A DNA stretch of 64,000 nt from Mumia sp050632745. GTDB lineage: Bacteria; Actinomycetota; Actinomycetes; Propionibacteriales; Nocardioidaceae. Positions within the stretch are counted from its first letter, which is position 1, and each line of letters starts with the position of its first letter. The notes under the pieces were generated by a model. It had not been told where the DNA came from. It worked only from the letters and a program-made list of their open reading frames with translations, and ran no database searches. Location: assembly GCF_050632745.1 (NCBI RefSeq), contig NZ_JBODSD010000001.1, positions 806,001-870,000 on the forward strand. The letters run 5' to 3'. Of the stretch, positions 36,179 to 43,901 are shown in pieces. The position numbers and the translations under genes are program-made.

Positions 36179-37813
36179 TCAACCGTTGACCTTCAGCAAC
36201 CGCAGCTTGACCTCGCCGCTGAACGGGTCGAGGACCACGTCGTCGAGCCGCTCGCTGTAGAACATCACGTTCTTGCTGAACGCGACCGGGGCCGACGCCA
36301 TGTCGGAGGCGAGGACCTTCTCGGCCTCCTGGTACTTCGCCACCGCCGTGTCGAGGTCGGGCGAGGCGTCGCCCTCCTTGATCAGGTTCTCGAAGTCGGC
36401 GTTGTAGTAGCCGAAGTTGGTGTTGCCGTTCTTCGGGTCGCCGCTGGCGTAGACCGGCGCCAGGTAGTTCTCGTTGAGCGGGTAGTCCGGGAACCAGTTG
36501 GCCCGCATGATGCCGGTGAAGTCACGGGCCGAGCGACGGTCGAAGTAGTCCGGCGTCGGGTCCAGCTCGTAGGGGATGCCGAGGTTGAGCTGGATCGAGT
36601 CGCCGACGGCCTTGAAGATGGCCTCGCTCTCCTCGTCCTCGCCGAGGTGGATCACGAGCTTCTTGCCCTTCGGCCAGCCGCCGGCCTTGGCCAGCGCGGC
36701 CTTGGCCGCCTCGGGGTCGAACGTGCAGAACTCGCAGGTCCCGGCCACGCCGCCCGGCACACCGTCGGGCACGACCCAGCTGTCCGCGGCGACGAAGCGC
36801 CCGGGGACGACCTTCTCGATGATCGTGTCGCGGTCGATCGCCATCGAGATCGCCTTGCGGAACTCGATGTCGTCGAACGGCTTGCCGAGGTACATCGGGA
36901 AGCCGATGTAGGTGAGCGCGGCGCCCGGGCCCTCCACCATGCGCGAGGAGAGGTCAGGGTCGTTGACGGCCTGCTCCCACTCCGCCGGCGGCGGGAAGGT
37001 GGCGTCGACGTCGCCGGCCTCGAAGTCGGCCCAGTCGGAGTCGCCGGAGTACTCGGTCCACTCGATCCGGCCGTAGTCCGGGGTCTCGTCGCCGGTGTAG
37101 TCCTCCCACTTGTTGGCGGTCAGCGACTGGCCCTGGTCCCACTCCTCGATCTCGAAGGGGCCGTTGCCGATCGGCTTGATCGCGCAGGCGTCGACGTCGT
37201 CGAGGCACTCCTGGGCGATCGGGAAGAAGCCGGTGTAGCCGAGCATCGTCGAGAAGCCGGCGAAGGGGCCGTTGAGCGTCACCTCGAGCGTCGTGGGGTC
37301 GACGACCTTCACGCCGGACAGCTCCTTGGCGGTCGGCTCGGTGGTGACGGTGACGTTGCCCTCGTCGTCCTCCTCGTACTCGCCCTGCATCTCGTCGTAG
37401 CCGGCGATCCGCTCGAAGAAGTAGTTGTTGGCCATCGCGTTGGGGCCGTACGCGGCGTAGTTCCACGCGCGGGCGAACGACTCCGCGTCGACCGGCTCGC
37501 CGTTCTGGAACTCGAAGCCGTCCTTGAGCTTGATCGTCCACACCGTGTTGTCGGTGGTGGAGATGTCCTCGGCGACGTAGTTGTAGGGCTTCGTCGTCTT
37601 GGGGTCGTAGCGGACGAGTCCGTCGTAGACGACGTCGAGGACGCTGATGTTGTCGCTGACGTTGGAGTCCATCGGCAGCAGCGTGTCGACGTCCTGGCTC
37701 AGCGTCAGCCGTACGGTCGCGTCGCCGTCACCTTCGTCGTCGTCGCCGCCTCCGCAGCCGGTCACCACCAAGGCCAGGGCGGTGAGCCCCGCGGCCAATC
37801 GCGCAATCTTCAC
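36179..37813 (-). CDS. Peptide-binding lipoprotein, SBP family 5, copy 1
   Basis: 544-residue extracytoplasmic substrate-binding protein (OppA/DppA/NikA type) anchored by a lipid. The GTG at 37813 has GGAGG upstream, and the lipobox VTGC follows the signal core. The mature part starts with an Asp/Glu/Gly-rich linker. SBP5 features include VLDVVYDGLVRYDPKTTKPYN-like opening, TVWTIKLKDGFEFQNGEPV and FRKAISMAIDRDTII. Cys pairs (CLDDVDAC, CEFC) probably form disulfides. A close paralogue lies just upstream, so the same permease may use two receptors. ATG-like upstream extension to 37936 has no support. Confidence 0.93.
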   Translation of the reverse strand: MKIARLAAGLTALALVVTGCGGGDDDEGDGDATVRLTLSQDVDTLLPMDSNVSDNISVLDVVYDGLVRYDPKTTKPYNYVAEDISTTDNTVWTIKLKDGFEFQNGEPVDAESFARAWNYAAYGPNAMANNYFFERIAGYDEMQGEYEEDDEGNVTVTTEPTAKELSGVKVVDPTTLEVTLNGPFAGFSTMLGYTGFFPIAQECLDDVDACAIKPIGNGPFEIEEWDQGQSLTANKWEDYTGDETPDYGRIEWTEYSGDSDWADFEAGDVDATFPPPAEWEQAVNDPDLSSRMVEGPGAALTYIGFPMYLGKPFDDIEFRKAISMAIDRDTIIEKVVPGRFVAADSWVVPDGVPGGVAGTCEFCTFDPEAAKAALAKAGGWPKGKKLVIHLGEDEESEAIFKAVGDSIQLNLGIPYELDPTPDYFDRRSARDFTGIMRANWFPDYPLNENYLAPVYASGDPKNGNTNFGYYNADFENLIKEGDASPDLDTAVAKYQEAEKVLASDMASAPVAFSKNVMFYSERLDDVVLDPFSGEVKLRLLKVNG

Positions 37814-37895
37814 AGTCTGCCTCCAAGAGTGGGCGCCCCCTCGGCTCGGAGGCTTCGTCGATCCTGCCCCACCGGATGGCCGCGACGATACATCC

Positions 37896-37932
37896 GTAAC
37901 GAATCTGTAACCACGTTGTCCGACGAAGTTAC
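37896..37932 (-). promoter_or_regulatory. Repeated GTAAC elements upstream of binding-protein copy 1
   Basis: Two direct GTAAC copies at 37896-37900 and 37907-37911 (11 bases apart, one helical turn) and an inverted copy GTTAC at 37928-37932. This AT-richer patch is the only unusual sequence in the gap before copy 1 and could be a regulator site. A GTAAC/GTTAC pair also flanks the promoter near 52356. Confidence 0.3.
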
Positions 37933-38006
37933 GCACCGGATACCGGCATGGCGCTGCGTACGATCGCCGCGATCACGGGCATCGCGGGCCAGGAAACCGT
38001 ACGTAA

Positions 38007-38039
38007 GACCGCCGCGTAGATCGCTATGCGGCGGCGGTC
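38007..38039 (-). terminator. Possible attenuating hairpin after binding-protein copy 2
   Basis: Arms 38007-38015 and 38031-38039 pair over 9 bp with a 15-base loop; the hairpin overlaps the stop codon of copy 2. It could reduce transcription into the downstream transporter genes rather than end it. Confidence 0.4.
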
Positions 38040-39663
38040 AGTCCACCGTCAGCAGGCGGAGCTCGACCTCACCGCTGAACGGGTCGAGGACCACGTCGTC
38101 GAGCCGGTCGCTGTAGAACATCACGTTCTTGGTGAACGCGATCGGCACGGAGGCCATGTCGGAGGCGAGGACCTTCTCGGCCTCCTGGTACCTGGCGAGA
38201 GCGGTGTCGAGGTCCGGTGCCGCGTCGCCTTCGGTGATCAAGTCCTCGAAGGCGGCGTCGTAGTAGCCGAAGTCGAGGTTCCCGTTCTTCGGGTCGCCGC
38301 TGGCGTACACCGGTGCGAGGTAGTTCTCGTTGAGCGGGTAGTCGGGGATCCACGCTGCCCGCATGATGCCGGTGAACGCGCGGTTCTCGCGCCGGTCGAA
38401 GTAGTCCGGGGCCGGGTCGAGCTCGTACGGGATACCGAGGTTCAGCTGGATCGAGTCGCCGATCGCCTTGAAGATGGCCTCGCTCTCCTCGTCCTCGATG
38501 AGATGGATCTGCAAGGTCTCGTCCTTCGGCCAGCCTCCCGCCCTGGCCAGTGCGGCCTTCGCCGCCTCGGGGTCGAACGTGCAGAACTCGCAGGTCCCGG
38601 CCACGCCGCCGGGGACGCCACCGGGGACGACCCAGCTGTCGGCCGCGACGAAGCGCCCCGGCACGATCTTCTCGATGATCGTCTCGCGGTCGATCGCCAT
38701 CGAGATCGCCTTGCGGAACTCGACGTCGTCGAACGGCTTGCCGAGGTACATCGGGAAGCCGATGTAGACCAGCATCGATCCCGAGCCCTCCACCATGCGC
38801 GAGGAGAGGTCGGGGTCGTTGACGGCGTGCTCCCACTGCGCCGGCGGCGGGAAGGTCGCGTCGATGTCGCCGGCCTCGAAGTCGGCCCAGTCGGAGTCGC
38901 CGGAGTACTCGGTCCACTCGATCGCGTCGTAGTCGGGCGTCTCCGCACCCTGGTAGTCGTCCCACTTCTCGGCCGTGAGCGACTGGCCCTGGTCCCACTC
39001 CTCGATCTTGAAGGGGCCGTTGCCGATCGGCTTGATCGCGCAGGCGTCGACGTCGTCGAGGCACTCCTGGGCGACCGGGAAGAAGCCCGTGTAGCCGAGC
39101 ATCGTCGCGAAGCCCGAGAACGGGGCGTCGAGCGTCACCTCGAGCGTCCGGTCGTCGACGACCCTGAGTCCGGAGAGCTCCGTGGCCGTCGGCTCGGTGG
39201 TGACGGTGACATTGCCCTCGGCGTCCTCCTCGTACTCGCCCTGCATCTCGTCGTAGCCGGCGAAGCGCTCGAAGAAGTAGTTGTTGGCCATCGCGTGGGG
39301 GCCGTACGCGGCGTAGTTCCACGCGCGGGCGAACGACGCGGCGTCGACCGGCTCGTCGTTCTGGAACTGCAGGTCGGGCTTGATCCTGATGGTCCACACG
39401 GTGTTGTCGGTGGTGGAGATGTCCTCGGCGACGTAGTTGTACGGCTTCGTCGTCTCCGGGTCGTAGCGGACGAGGCCGTCGTACACGACGTCGAGCACCT
39501 CGGCGTTGTCACGGACGTTCGCGTCCATCGGCAGCAGGGTGGCGACCTCCGGCGTCAGCGTCAGGCCGAGCCGGACCGTGGCGGTCTCGCTGTCGCCCTC
39601 ACCGCATCCGGCCAGTGCCAGGGCCGCCACGCTCAGCCCCGCTGCCAGTCGAGCGACCGTCAT
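38038..39663 (-). CDS. Peptide-binding lipoprotein, SBP family 5, copy 2
   Basis: 541-residue paralogue of copy 1, nearly colinear with it over the whole mature part; long segments such as the FPMYLGKPFDD and GDSDWADFEAGD regions are the same. The lipobox is LAGC. ATG 39663 gives a clean signal peptide; the frame extends to 39750 but without a ribosome site. The N-terminal linker is shorter and the ligand-side loops differ, so the two receptors may bind different peptides. First gene of the transporter operon. Confidence 0.93.
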   Translation of the reverse strand: MTVARLAAGLSVAALALAGCGEGDSETATVRLGLTLTPEVATLLPMDANVRDNAEVLDVVYDGLVRYDPETTKPYNYVAEDISTTDNTVWTIRIKPDLQFQNDEPVDAASFARAWNYAAYGPHAMANNYFFERFAGYDEMQGEYEEDAEGNVTVTTEPTATELSGLRVVDDRTLEVTLDAPFSGFATMLGYTGFFPVAQECLDDVDACAIKPIGNGPFKIEEWDQGQSLTAEKWDDYQGAETPDYDAIEWTEYSGDSDWADFEAGDIDATFPPPAQWEHAVNDPDLSSRMVEGSGSMLVYIGFPMYLGKPFDDVEFRKAISMAIDRETIIEKIVPGRFVAADSWVVPGGVPGGVAGTCEFCTFDPEAAKAALARAGGWPKDETLQIHLIEDEESEAIFKAIGDSIQLNLGIPYELDPAPDYFDRRENRAFTGIMRAAWIPDYPLNENYLAPVYASGDPKNGNLDFGYYDAAFEDLITEGDAAPDLDTALARYQEAEKVLASDMASVPIAFTKNVMFYSDRLDDVVLDPFSGEVELRLLTVD

Positions 39664-39796
39664 GGTCAGCCTCCCCGCGCGCGCCTCGCTCCGTCGGGGG
39701 CTCGTTCCGATCTTCCCGCCAGAGCCCCTGCAGCGGAAGGCTCTTAGCACCCTGGGTCGGCGGAGGCGAGCCGGGACTCGCCATCACCGTCTCCGG

Positions 39797-39802
39797 TAGG
39801 GT
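39797..39802 (+). promoter_or_regulatory. -10 box TAGGGT for the YccA-like gene
   Basis: TAGGGT about 48 bases before the ATG; GGAGG at 39841-39845 is the ribosome site. Confidence 0.5.
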
Positions 39803-39849
39803 TGAGCAGGACGGACTCATGTCCGAGCCCGCCCGCGTACGGAGGATTG

Positions 39850-40728
39850 ATGAAGAGCAGCAACCCCGTCTTTGCCCGCAGCGACGAGTTCAACGGTCGC
39901 GCCGCCCAGCCCGGCTCAGCACAGGCCGGATCTGCGTCGACCGGATATGGCGACCCGAGCACGTGGCAGGTCGGTCAGCCCGGCGGCTACGACGGTGGCG
40001 CCGGCGGCCAGGCGCCGTACGGCACGGCCGTCGCCGACCGGATGACGATCGACTCGGTCGTCCAGAAGACCGCCCTGACGATCGGCCTCACCGCGGTCAG
40101 CGCCGCGGTCGTCTGGTTCCTCATCGGCGACATCACCGTCGACGACAGCGCACTCATGAGGGCCGGCGCCCTGGCGACCGGTGGCGCGATCATCGGCTTC
40201 GTCCTGGCCATGGTGAACTCCTTCAAGAAGGTCATCAGCCCGGCCCTGGTGCTCGCCTACGCGATCGTCGAGGGTGTCTTCGTCGGCGCGTTCTCCAAGA
40301 TCGTCGCGTCCTGGGTCGGCGACTCGAGCATCGTCGCGCAGGCCGTCCTCGGCACGATCGCGGCGTTCGCCGGCACCCTGTTCGTCTACAAGTTCTTCAA
40401 CATCAAGGTCACCGACAAGTTCCGTCGCGGCGTCACCGCCGTGCTGTTCGGGTTCGTCGCCGTGCTCCTGCTCAACTTCGTGCTGAGCTTCTTCGGAGCC
40501 GACTTCGGGCTGCGCGACATGAGCGGCCTCGGGCTGATCGTCAGCGTCATCGCGGTCGTGCTCGGCGTGCTGTGCCTCGTCCTCGACTTCGACTTCGTCG
40601 AGAACGGCATCCGCGCCGGGCTCCCGGACCGCGAGTCGTGGCGTGCGGCGTTCGGCTTGACGGTCACGCTGATCTGGCTCTACCTGGAGATCCTGCGCAT
40701 CCTCGCGATCCTGCGCGGAGACAACTGA
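39850..40728 (+). CDS. Bax inhibitor-1/YccA family membrane protein
   Basis: 292-residue integral membrane protein. It starts with the KSSNPVFAR sequence shared by actinobacterial members, then a Gly/Gln-rich cytoplasmic region to about 65 and seven hydrophobic helices. The BI-1 family conducts Ca2+ or protons in characterised bacteria (YetJ) and YccA inhibits the FtsH protease; which applies here is unknown. The last helices contain VLDFDFVENGIRAGLP, the family's conserved acidic patch. ATG 39850 follows GGAGG by 4 bases. Confidence 0.92.
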   Translation: MKSSNPVFARSDEFNGRAAQPGSAQAGSASTGYGDPSTWQVGQPGGYDGGAGGQAPYGTAVADRMTIDSVVQKTALTIGLTAVSAAVVWFLIGDITVDDSALMRAGALATGGAIIGFVLAMVNSFKKVISPALVLAYAIVEGVFVGAFSKIVASWVGDSSIVAQAVLGTIAAFAGTLFVYKFFNIKVTDKFRRGVTAVLFGFVAVLLLNFVLSFFGADFGLRDMSGLGLIVSVIAVVLGVLCLVLDFDFVENGIRAGLPDRESWRAAFGLTVTLIWLYLEILRILAILRGDN

Positions 40729-40745
40729 CGCACCGGCTCCACCGC

Positions 40746-40779
40746 AGCGCCCCGCCCCTCTCCTGAGGAGCGGGGCGCT
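40746..40779. terminator. Bidirectional hairpin terminator
   Basis: Outer 10-bp stem AGCGCCCCGC/GCGGGGCGCT with an inner CTCC-TGA-GGAG hairpin, placed between two convergent genes. Confidence 0.75.
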
Positions 40780-40794
40780 GTCGCGTCCGCGGGG

Positions 40795-41364
40795 TCACTC
40801 CCCGAGGTACGCGCGACCGCGCGGGGAGATCCGGTAGCCGACGTCGAGGCTCTCGGTCAGGCCGAGCTCCTTCAACCGGCGCACCCGCCGCTTGAACAGG
40901 AACCGCTCCGTGTCCAGCGACGCCGCGAGCTCGGTCGACACGACGCCCGGACGGTCGCGGATCACCTCGAGCGAGGCCCGGGTCCACGGCTGCTCGGCGG
41001 CGGCGTCCATGCGGGCCAGCCGGCGGTCGAGGTCCTCGCGCTGCTGCGCGCTCAGGGCCGCCTCCTCCCGCAGCGCGACGCGCGGGTCTGCACCTGCGTA
41101 CCGGACCGCCACACGCCACACCTCGCCGTCGTCGCGACGTGCCAGCTTCTTGCGCAGCGCGGCGGCGTCGCGCTGGCCGGCCGACCGGGCGTCGGCGTCG
41201 GTGATCGCGTCGGCGTCGACCTGCTCGACGTCGCCGAACTCGATCACGCCCACGGCGGTCCGCTGCTGCGAGCCCGGGCGGACACGGGGGACCGGCCAGC
41301 GCCGGTACGCCCGGTCGACCCGTCCCGCGACGATCCCGTCGAGCGTCGCCCGGTCGAAGATCAT
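40795..41364 (-). CDS. ASCH/PUA-like domain protein with C-terminal winged helix
   Basis: 189-residue soluble protein of unknown function. The N-terminal 100 residues look like an ASCH (PUA-like) RNA-binding domain: MIFDRATLDGIVAGRVDRAY, then RRWPVPRVRPGSQ and VGVIEFGDVEQVDADAI. The last 60 residues form a helix-turn-helix-like unit (WTRASLEVIRDRPGVVSTEL, FLFKRRVRRLKELGLTESL, GYRISPRGRAYL) like a MarR or DUF-type winged helix. Fusing an RNA-modification sensor fold with a wHTH suggests regulation by nucleic acid; this is inference. The ATG at 41364 is picked because the fold starts there. Confidence 0.65.
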   Translation of the reverse strand: MIFDRATLDGIVAGRVDRAYRRWPVPRVRPGSQQRTAVGVIEFGDVEQVDADAITDADARSAGQRDAAALRKKLARRDDGEVWRVAVRYAGADPRVALREEAALSAQQREDLDRRLARMDAAAEQPWTRASLEVIRDRPGVVSTELAASLDTERFLFKRRVRRLKELGLTESLDVGYRISPRGRAYLGE

Positions 41365-41414
41365 GGCGACACCGTACGACGCCCCGCGGGCGGTGACGAG
41401 GGCGTCGCGGGTCC

Positions 41415-42374
41415 TCAGCGGCGTACGACGCGGAGCGCGGCCCAGCGTCCGCGGGGACCGCGTTCGGCGCCGCCCACCTCGGTCCGGGAGACCTCCGTGC
41501 CCGCAGTGTCCACCGCCTCCGCGGCGGCGAACGACACGGGGAGCGCGACACCCTCGGGGAACGCAGCCGACTCCTCGTCCTCGTCCCACACGCCGGCCGC
41601 GACGGCGACCGACGGCAGCATCGCGGCGACCATGCTCGCGTAGCCGGTCGCCGACGGGTGGAAGCGGTCCTCGCCGAACAGCTCGGTCGGTGCGGTCCAG
41701 AAGTCGCGCTGCAGCAGGTCGCTGAGCGACACCGCCCGCCCTCCCGCCTCGACGACCGTGATCATCTGCGCGGCTGCGAGGCGGCGGCTGATCCGGCGTG
41801 CCAACAGGCGCAGCGGCTGGGCCAGCGGGCGTACGGTCCCGAGGTCGGGGCAGGTCCCGACGACGACCTCGCACCCGTGCTCCCGCAGCGTCTCGACCGC
41901 CTCCCCGAGCGCGGCCACGGCCCCGGAGACGTTCTTGCCGTGGGTGACGTCGTTGGCGCCGATGACGATCGCGGCGACCTGCGGCATGGCGGGGAGCGCG
42001 AGCTCGATCTGCCCGGCGAGGTCGGCCGACACGGCACCGACGACCGCGCGGCTGGTGACCTCGACCGGTCGTCCGGCGATCTGCGAGAGGCCCGCCCCGA
42101 CCAGCGCCGGAGGCGTGTCCTCGGCGCGGGTCATGCCGTAGCCGACGGCTGCCGAGTCGCCGAGCATCACGAACCGCAGCGACTCACCGGGCAGCTCGGC
42201 GCCGTACACGCCGTCGGGCGACGGAGGGCGTTCGTCGGTGACCCCGATCTGTCGACGGGCTCGCCCGGCCTGCAGCTTCAGGAGGCCGACGGCGCCTCCG
42301 CCGAGCACTCCGAGCCCGCCGCCACCGAAGAGTGCCGCCGTGGCGAGCCTGCGCGCCGCTCGTGCCCGGGCCAT
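41415..42374 (-). CDS. Membrane-anchored or exported SGNH/GDSL-family hydrolase
   Basis: 319-residue esterase-like protein. The N-terminus has an Ala/Gly-rich hydrophobic segment (ATAALFGGGGLGVLGGGAVGLL) that may anchor or export it. SGNH blocks are complete: block I FVMLGDSAAVGYGM with the Ser, block II Gly in VGAVSADL, block III VIGANDVTH with the Asn, and block V DRFHPSATGYASMV with the Asp/His pair. Family members deacylate lipids or O-acetylated sugars. AGGAG lies close before the ATG. Divergent from cbs. Confidence 0.88.
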   Translation of the reverse strand: MARARAARRLATAALFGGGGLGVLGGGAVGLLKLQAGRARRQIGVTDERPPSPDGVYGAELPGESLRFVMLGDSAAVGYGMTRAEDTPPALVGAGLSQIAGRPVEVTSRAVVGAVSADLAGQIELALPAMPQVAAIVIGANDVTHGKNVSGAVAALGEAVETLREHGCEVVVGTCPDLGTVRPLAQPLRLLARRISRRLAAAQMITVVEAGGRAVSLSDLLQRDFWTAPTELFGEDRFHPSATGYASMVAAMLPSVAVAAGVWDEDEESAAFPEGVALPVSFAAAEAVDTAGTEVSRTEVGGAERGPRGRWAALRVVRR

Positions 42375-42423
42375 CGTCTCCTACCACCGTGCCTTCGCTG
42401 TGCTCTCCCGTGCGGTCAGTCCT

Positions 42424-42429
42424 TAGACT
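42424..42429 (+). promoter_or_regulatory. -10 box TAGACT for cbs (leaderless)
   Basis: TTAGACT ends 7 bases before the GTG start, so the transcript should begin at the start codon. There is no room for a riboswitch or ribosome site. Confidence 0.55.
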
Positions 42430-42436
42430 GCAAGGT

Positions 42437-43810
42437 GTGGACTACGCTAACGCGCTGCTGGACCTGGTCGGAGACACACCGCTGGTCAAGCTCAGGAGAG
42501 TGACCGACGACGCACCCGGGCTCGTGCTCGCCAAGGTCGAGTACTTCAACCCGGGCGGAAGTGTGAAGGACCGCATCGCCACCCGGATGGTCGAGGCCGC
42601 CGAGGAGTCCGGCGAGCTCAAGCCGGGCGGCACGATCGTCGAGCCGACCAGCGGCAACACCGGCGTCGGGCTCGCGATGGTCGCGCAGGAGAAGGGCTAC
42701 CGCTGCGTCTTCGTGTGCCCGGACAAGGTGAGCGAGGACAAGCGCAACGTCCTCAAGGCGTACGGCGCCGAGGTGGTCGTCTGCCCGACCGCGGTGCCGC
42801 CGGAGCACCCCGGCTCCTACTACTCGGTCTCCGACCGCCTGGTCCGCGAGATCGAGGGGGCGTGGAAGCCCAACCAGTACGCGAACGCCAACAACCCGCG
42901 CGCCCACTACGAGACCACGGGGCCCGAGATCTGGACCCAGACCGAGGGGCGCATCACGCACTTCGTCGCCGGCATCGGCACCGGCGGCACCATCTCCGGC
43001 ACCGGGCGCTACCTCAAGGAGGTCAGCGACGGACGCGTCGAGATCGTCGGCGCGGACCCGCACGGCTCGGTGTACTCCGGCGGGACCGGGCGCCCGTACC
43101 TCGTCGAGGGCGTCGGTGAGGACTTCTGGCCCGACACGTACGACCGCGACGTCGCGGACCGCATCATCGAGGTCAGCGACGCCGACTCCTTCGCGATGAC
43201 GCGCCGCCTCGCGCGCGAGGAGGCGATGCTCGTCGGCGGGTCCGCCGGGATGGCGGCCGCGGCGGCCGTGCGGCTGGCGCGGGAGCTCGACGACCCCGAA
43301 GCCGTGATCGTGGTCCTGCTCCCCGACGGTGGTCGGGGCTACCTCACGAAGGTGTTCGACGACGAGTGGCTGTCCCGCTACGGCTTCCTCACCCCGCCGC
43401 GCGGCGAGCTGACGGTGGGCGACCTGCTCCGTGGCAAGGAGGGGCGCCTCCCGGACCTGGTGCACACCCACCCGCACGAGTCGGTCGCCGAGGCGGTCAA
43501 GATCCTGCGGGAGTACGGCGTCTCCCAGATGCCCGTCCTTCGGGCCGAGCCGCCGGTCCGGGCGGCCGAGGTCGCCGGTGCGGTGAGCGAGCGCGACCTC
43601 CTCGACAAGCTCTTCCACGGGGCCGCCGCGCTGTCGGACATGGTTGAGGAGCACATGGCGTCGCCGCTGCCGAGCGTGGGGGCGGGCGAGCCCGTCGAGG
43701 AGGCGGTCGCCGAGCTCGAGAACGCCGACGCGGTGCTGGTGCACGAGGACGGGGATCCGGTCGGCGTGCTGACCCGGCAGGACCTCCTGGGCTACGTCGC
43801 GACGCTCTGA
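42437..43810 (+). CDS. cbs: Cystathionine beta-synthase
   Basis: 457-residue PLP enzyme that condenses serine and homocysteine to cystathionine (first step of reverse transsulfuration). The fold-type II core has the PLP Lys in PGGSVKDRIA near 42, the Asn loop TSGNTGVGLAM, and the phosphate cup GIGTGGTISGTG near 180. EYFNPGGS and the YANANNPRAHYE segment distinguish CBS from CysK. Two CBS domains follow from about 335 (VHTHPHESVAEAVKIL, and VEEHMASPLPSVGAGE), as in actinobacterial Cbs. GTG start fits the leaderless promoter. A partial metB lies at the end of the window. Confidence 0.95.
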   Translation: MDYANALLDLVGDTPLVKLRRVTDDAPGLVLAKVEYFNPGGSVKDRIATRMVEAAEESGELKPGGTIVEPTSGNTGVGLAMVAQEKGYRCVFVCPDKVSEDKRNVLKAYGAEVVVCPTAVPPEHPGSYYSVSDRLVREIEGAWKPNQYANANNPRAHYETTGPEIWTQTEGRITHFVAGIGTGGTISGTGRYLKEVSDGRVEIVGADPHGSVYSGGTGRPYLVEGVGEDFWPDTYDRDVADRIIEVSDADSFAMTRRLAREEAMLVGGSAGMAAAAAVRLARELDDPEAVIVVLLPDGGRGYLTKVFDDEWLSRYGFLTPPRGELTVGDLLRGKEGRLPDLVHTHPHESVAEAVKILREYGVSQMPVLRAEPPVRAAEVAGAVSERDLLDKLFHGAAALSDMVEEHMASPLPSVGAGEPVEEAVAELENADAVLVHEDGDPVGVLTRQDLLGYVATL

Positions 43811-43901
43811 CCTGCGGGTTCTCCACCCCCTCGCGTCCGATTTGCGGCATGATGCGGAAAGTGTCGTCATGACACGGCTGTGACGTGGATGGGGGAGATC
43901 C

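Noticed and set aside
34733..38116. Plus-strand open frame of 1127 codons opposite the ABC permeases and binding protein
   Set aside because: Shadow of strongly identified transporter genes; low-complexity and no start signal.
42390..42440. Possible SAM or other riboswitch before cbs, and likewise before metB
   Set aside because: The -10 boxes lie 6-7 bases before the start codons, leaving no leader for a structured RNA.
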